From Paludibacteraceae bacterium (GTDB lineage Bacteria; Bacteroidota; Bacteroidia; Bacteroidales; Paludibacteraceae), in the NCBI GenBank assembly GCA_024399655.1, contig JAKSNP010000003.1:1-64000 (forward strand): a DNA stretch of 64,000 bases. Direction: 5' to 3'. The notes beneath the pieces were generated by a model. The model was not told where the DNA came from. It searched no databases and was given only the letters and a program-made list of their open reading frames with translations. The position numbers and the translations under genes were made by a program. Shown one piece after another: positions 61,407-64,000 of this stretch (position 1 is its first letter; every line of letters begins with the position of its first letter).

Positions 61407-62372
61407 TCAATACACAACATCTTCTCCCAACAACCCTTTGAAGCTCTGCGGAGTGACATTATACTGCGAGGGTATCGACACATTTTCCACTATCGGTTCT
61501 GCGAATAAGGATTCCTTCGACACACGCAACTTATAGATATAGAATCTCGACGACATTCCTTCCCTACCGAACGCCACCAAATATTCGCCTACCCCATCAC
61601 CTGTCACATCGCATAGCGACAATTGCACTATATTGTCAAGAGCAGACGGCTCGGCGGCTATCTCAGGGAAACGGGTCAATCCGATGAAGCAATGGTTGTG
61701 TCGCAACCAGAGACAAAGATCATTATCACCTTCGCGTCTTAATATAAGAGCATCGGCACTTTCTCCCGACGAGTGTTCGTCACGCAAACGCAATTCATTG
61801 CCGTTCATCAGATTTTCTATCGTACATTCCACCGAACGCTGGCTTGGGGTAATAAATAGAGTTTCCGAGTATTGGCTTGGTTTCCTCGAATAATCGGCCA
61901 GCCATTGACGTTCGCCATTGTTCAGATAGAGGATATTGTCGATTTTGTATCCGTTAGTCTGATGCACCAACAGACACACCAGGTCGGTATGAAACCATTC
62001 GTGTTTTTGGTCATCTATAATCACTTCATACGCATTTTCGTATTCCGGGAAAAAGCGTATATTGATTTGGAATCGTTCGGGTACATCTTGAGCGCCTATA
62101 AATATATCCCAATCCGCGTCACACGAATAATCGGCCAGACGTTCGGTAATATAATCATTGGGATTCACATCCGGTTGATTGGGGAAATTATGTCCCAGCC
62201 AATGGTCATAGAAATCGAACAGAAATTCAAAAGCTTCAGCTTCCTCGGGTGACATCACGGTGAAGGTACTGTCGGAAACAGGCGTATTGCCGTCCGATTG
62301 GGCTGCATGTTTGCAGGAGAAACCTACCATCAATAACACACACAATGTGATAAAAAAGAAATAGCGTTTCAT
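61407..62372 (-). CDS. Hypothetical lipoprotein, 321 aa
   Basis: Lipoprotein signal FITLCVLLMVGFSC. No family named with certainty; the N-terminal third (FEFLFDFYDHWLGHNFPNQP) resembles DUF3828-type periplasmic proteins, and the C-terminal part has beta-propeller-like VTGDGVGEYLVAFGREG. Fifteen bp upstream of umuD, so it heads the umuDC operon. Confidence 0.65.
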   Translation of the reverse strand: MKRYFFFITLCVLLMVGFSCKHAAQSDGNTPVSDSTFTVMSPEEAEAFEFLFDFYDHWLGHNFPNQPDVNPNDYITERLADYSCDADWDIFIGAQDVPERFQINIRFFPEYENAYEVIIDDQKHEWFHTDLVCLLVHQTNGYKIDNILYLNNGERQWLADYSRKPSQYSETLFITPSQRSVECTIENLMNGNELRLRDEHSSGESADALILRREGDNDLCLWLRHNHCFIGLTRFPEIAAEPSALDNIVQLSLCDVTGDGVGEYLVAFGREGMSSRFYIYKLRVSKESLFAEPIVENVSIPSQYNVTPQSFKGLLGEDVVY

Positions 62373-62431
62373 ATAATGATTTATTCTCTTTTACGATTGT
62401 TTTCCTTTTCAACTACCTATTCTATATCCCT

Positions 62432-63583
62432 TCATCTGCTGCTTGCGCTATACGGTTCCGTCACATCATACTCCCCGTACTCACATCCCACATGTTCCGC
62501 CCTTACGCGGTCTATCAGTTTTTTACCGCAATAGAGTTCCACCGTACCTGTGCCATTACCGCCGTTCCACAGCCGTTTATGACGTTTTTCTCCGTTTGGA
62601 GCCTCGTAATTCACCCAAATCATATCCTCTTTCTTGCAGGTGATATCCGTTATCATACGGTATTTCCAAGTGGATTGCTCCACATGCCAGACGATATGCG
62701 TATCCGTTTCGTAGCAATTGAATTTGGTACGGCATCCTGTCCAAGGTTTCGAAAAATTGAACTCGTAGTCCCTGCCTTCATACCAGAAATCGGCCAACAA
62801 CTTGCGATCCAGCACCAGCGGACCTATCTTCGGTTTGCCTCCACCTATATCGAACACGCTGTCGGTGAGTCTCCTGCCCGTTATTTCCGATACGAGGTCG
62901 CACGACGACAGCCAAACCCAGGGTGTGGTAAAACCCTTGCCCCAGTTCTTGTCAGCATAGCCGTAGCACGTGTCAGGCTCCACGATATAGCGCCGTCCGT
63001 TCCAGATGATTTCTCCCTGATAAGCGGTTTTCATCCCTTCGGCATGCCAGAACATCTCAAACCATTGCTTCCGGCGCATGGGCGACGAAGCGCCGTAACC
63101 CACATTGAACGCCACCTGCTTGTTTATCTCCAGATTCCACGACATCTCACCCGCATCCGACATCCATTCCGGATGTTCCTCAGCTTGCCGTTCGCTCACC
63201 ACGATATGCCCGTTGGTATGCGTTTCGGTCACATAGCAGTCGCCTGCCGTCAATTCGAACGGAGCACCTTTATAAAGACGTATCTCGTGCCAACCGAAAA
63301 AGCGGTGAAGTTGGCCCTTGCCGTCGGCACCCCACGCGCCGGCTTTCACCATCACATACGATGGTTTGACGGGCGTATCGGTAGTTCCAGGCAACTGGCC
63401 AAACACGGGTTTCTTGGAGCCCAAGTCGGGATTGCAGGTAAAAAATTCTATAAAAAACGCTTTTCCCTCACCCGTCTCGGCATCATGGGCGGTCAAACTG
63501 TGCCACCACCAATCATACCCCAATCGGGCTTGCTTGCCGAACAACTGGAATTCATCGCGTTGTATATCGTGTATATTAGCCAT
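62432..63583 (-). CDS. Tocopherol-cyclase-like protein
   Basis: 383 aa, no signal. Two lipocalin-like beta-barrel halves. YDWWWHSLTAHDAETGEGKA, the middle block CYGYADKNWGKGFTTPWVWL and the late WHVEQSTWKYRMITDITC follow the tocopherol cyclase/CrtC-like pattern (GYADKNWG). Bacteroidales do not make tocopherol, so the substrate must be another lipid. It precedes the lipoprotein gene by 60 bp. Confidence 0.7.
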   Translation of the reverse strand: MANIHDIQRDEFQLFGKQARLGYDWWWHSLTAHDAETGEGKAFFIEFFTCNPDLGSKKPVFGQLPGTTDTPVKPSYVMVKAGAWGADGKGQLHRFFGWHEIRLYKGAPFELTAGDCYVTETHTNGHIVVSERQAEEHPEWMSDAGEMSWNLEINKQVAFNVGYGASSPMRRKQWFEMFWHAEGMKTAYQGEIIWNGRRYIVEPDTCYGYADKNWGKGFTTPWVWLSSCDLVSEITGRRLTDSVFDIGGGKPKIGPLVLDRKLLADFWYEGRDYEFNFSKPWTGCRTKFNCYETDTHIVWHVEQSTWKYRMITDITCKKEDMIWVNYEAPNGEKRHKRLWNGGNGTGTVELYCGKKLIDRVRAEHVGCEYGEYDVTEPYSASSR

Positions 63584-63632
63584 TTTCGTGTGGTAAATAG
63601 CAAATTCTCATTTTCGATTTCACAACGGCAGT

Positions 63633-64000
63633 TCACACCGGAATATCTTTAAATACCCCCTTCAACTGCCTCATCGCCGTACGGATCACCCAATCCGGCA
63701 GGTGGTTGATGATTGGCACGATGATATAGTTCCATCCACCAGGCATGCAACGTTTGCGTCGGCTCTTCATCAGCAGGTGTAAAGCGCGGTTCACCAACCG
63801 CTCCGGCGGCATCGTGATTCGCATTATCCTCAGAAATTTGGCGAAGCCTTCACCGAACGGCAGCAGTCCCGTATCCGTACTTCCCGGAGTTACGGCCAGC
63901 ACATGCACTCCGAACGGTTGCATCTCGTGCCAAAGAGCGCGTGAGAACGACAGTACATAACCTTTGCTCGCATTATAGCATTGGATACCCGGCATGCACA
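63633..64000 (-). CDS. Short-chain dehydrogenase/reductase, partial
   Basis: Only the C-terminal part is in the window; the gene continues past 64,000. YNASKGYVLSFSRALWHEMQ is the SDR YxxxK active-site helix, followed by VHVLAVTPGSTDTGLL. The C-terminal 50 residues are basic and amphipathic, suggesting contact with membrane or lipid. Together with the neighbouring cyclase-like gene it may act in lipid or isoprenoid modification, as inference. Confidence 0.8.
   Translation of the reverse strand, partial: CMPGIQCYNASKGYVLSFSRALWHEMQPFGVHVLAVTPGSTDTGLLPFGEGFAKFLRIMRITMPPERLVNRALHLLMKSRRKRCMPGGWNYIIVPIINHLPDWVIRTAMRQLKGVFKDIPV

Overview
The window reads as chromosome of a Bacteroidales bacterium, probably an anaerobic gut-type member of the Bacteroidota. 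Four things support this: many promoters of the Bacteroidota type (TAnnTTTG at -7, TTG near -33) sit in front of operons; Shine-Dalgarno sequences are not evident; a seven-gene bacterial V-type ATPase operon carries a DUF2764 gene; and the gene set includes pyruvate:ferredoxin oxidoreductase, meso-diaminopimelate dehydrogenase, a commendamide/glycine-lipid acyltransferase pair and DUF4837. No species is claimed.

Bases 1 to about 12,100 are the right-hand part of an integrated mobile element. The right junction is a displaced tRNA 3' end (12,075-12,099) followed by a strong terminator, so the intact tRNA and probably the integrase lie to the left of the window. From right to left the element has direct repeats near the junction, an XRE-type regulator facing two small minus-strand genes, a DnaG-like primase/DUF927-type helicase split by a frameshift exactly at Walker A, and a probable replication origin (AT-rich core flanked by inverted TGTGAG/CTCACA repeats). 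Beyond that lie accessory genes: ArdC-N-like, A1S_2505-like, nitrilase-like, Sel1 repeat, a secreted DUF6150-like protein and several orphans. Three copies of one divergent regulatory cassette (about 540-780, 3915-4115, 6080-6660) organise these genes. Each cassette fires a minus-strand accessory operon on one side and a plus-strand promoter with an identical 19-bp spacer on the other. The plus side leads only to very short ORFs or an RNA. This is the least explained part of the window.

From 12,100 to 13,500 is a scar zone: a VOC protein, a C-terminally truncated YdeI-like gene, an inverted att-like core and a decayed copy of the 3' end of the XRE gene. After it comes core genome, nearly all on the minus strand: the glsA-glsB-epimerase operon with a structured leader; a Na/Pi cotransporter; an eight-gene run (M48-type peptidase, DUF5715, TPM protein, LemA, ddh, SpoU methylase, DUF1295, lipoprotein); amino acid and MFS transporters; dtd; and a CNNM protein.

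Next is the V-ATPase operon E-DUF2764-A-B-[GIN lipoprotein]-D-I-K (29,789-37,784), whose K subunit has the residues of sodium-binding rotors. It is followed by a PAS protein, AtoE, nifJ, an AAA/DUF4143 ATPase, ferredoxin, ruvC, divIC, ridA, a lipoate ligase, guaD, GtrA, alaS, pdxA and a nitroreductase. The last part holds a secreted protein with a short C-terminal signature, DUF4837, an EamA transporter, an iron alcohol dehydrogenase, and an operon in which umuD and umuC are separated by a rhodanese-META fusion lipoprotein and a FluC fluoride channel. A tocopherol-cyclase-like gene and a partial SDR gene close the window.
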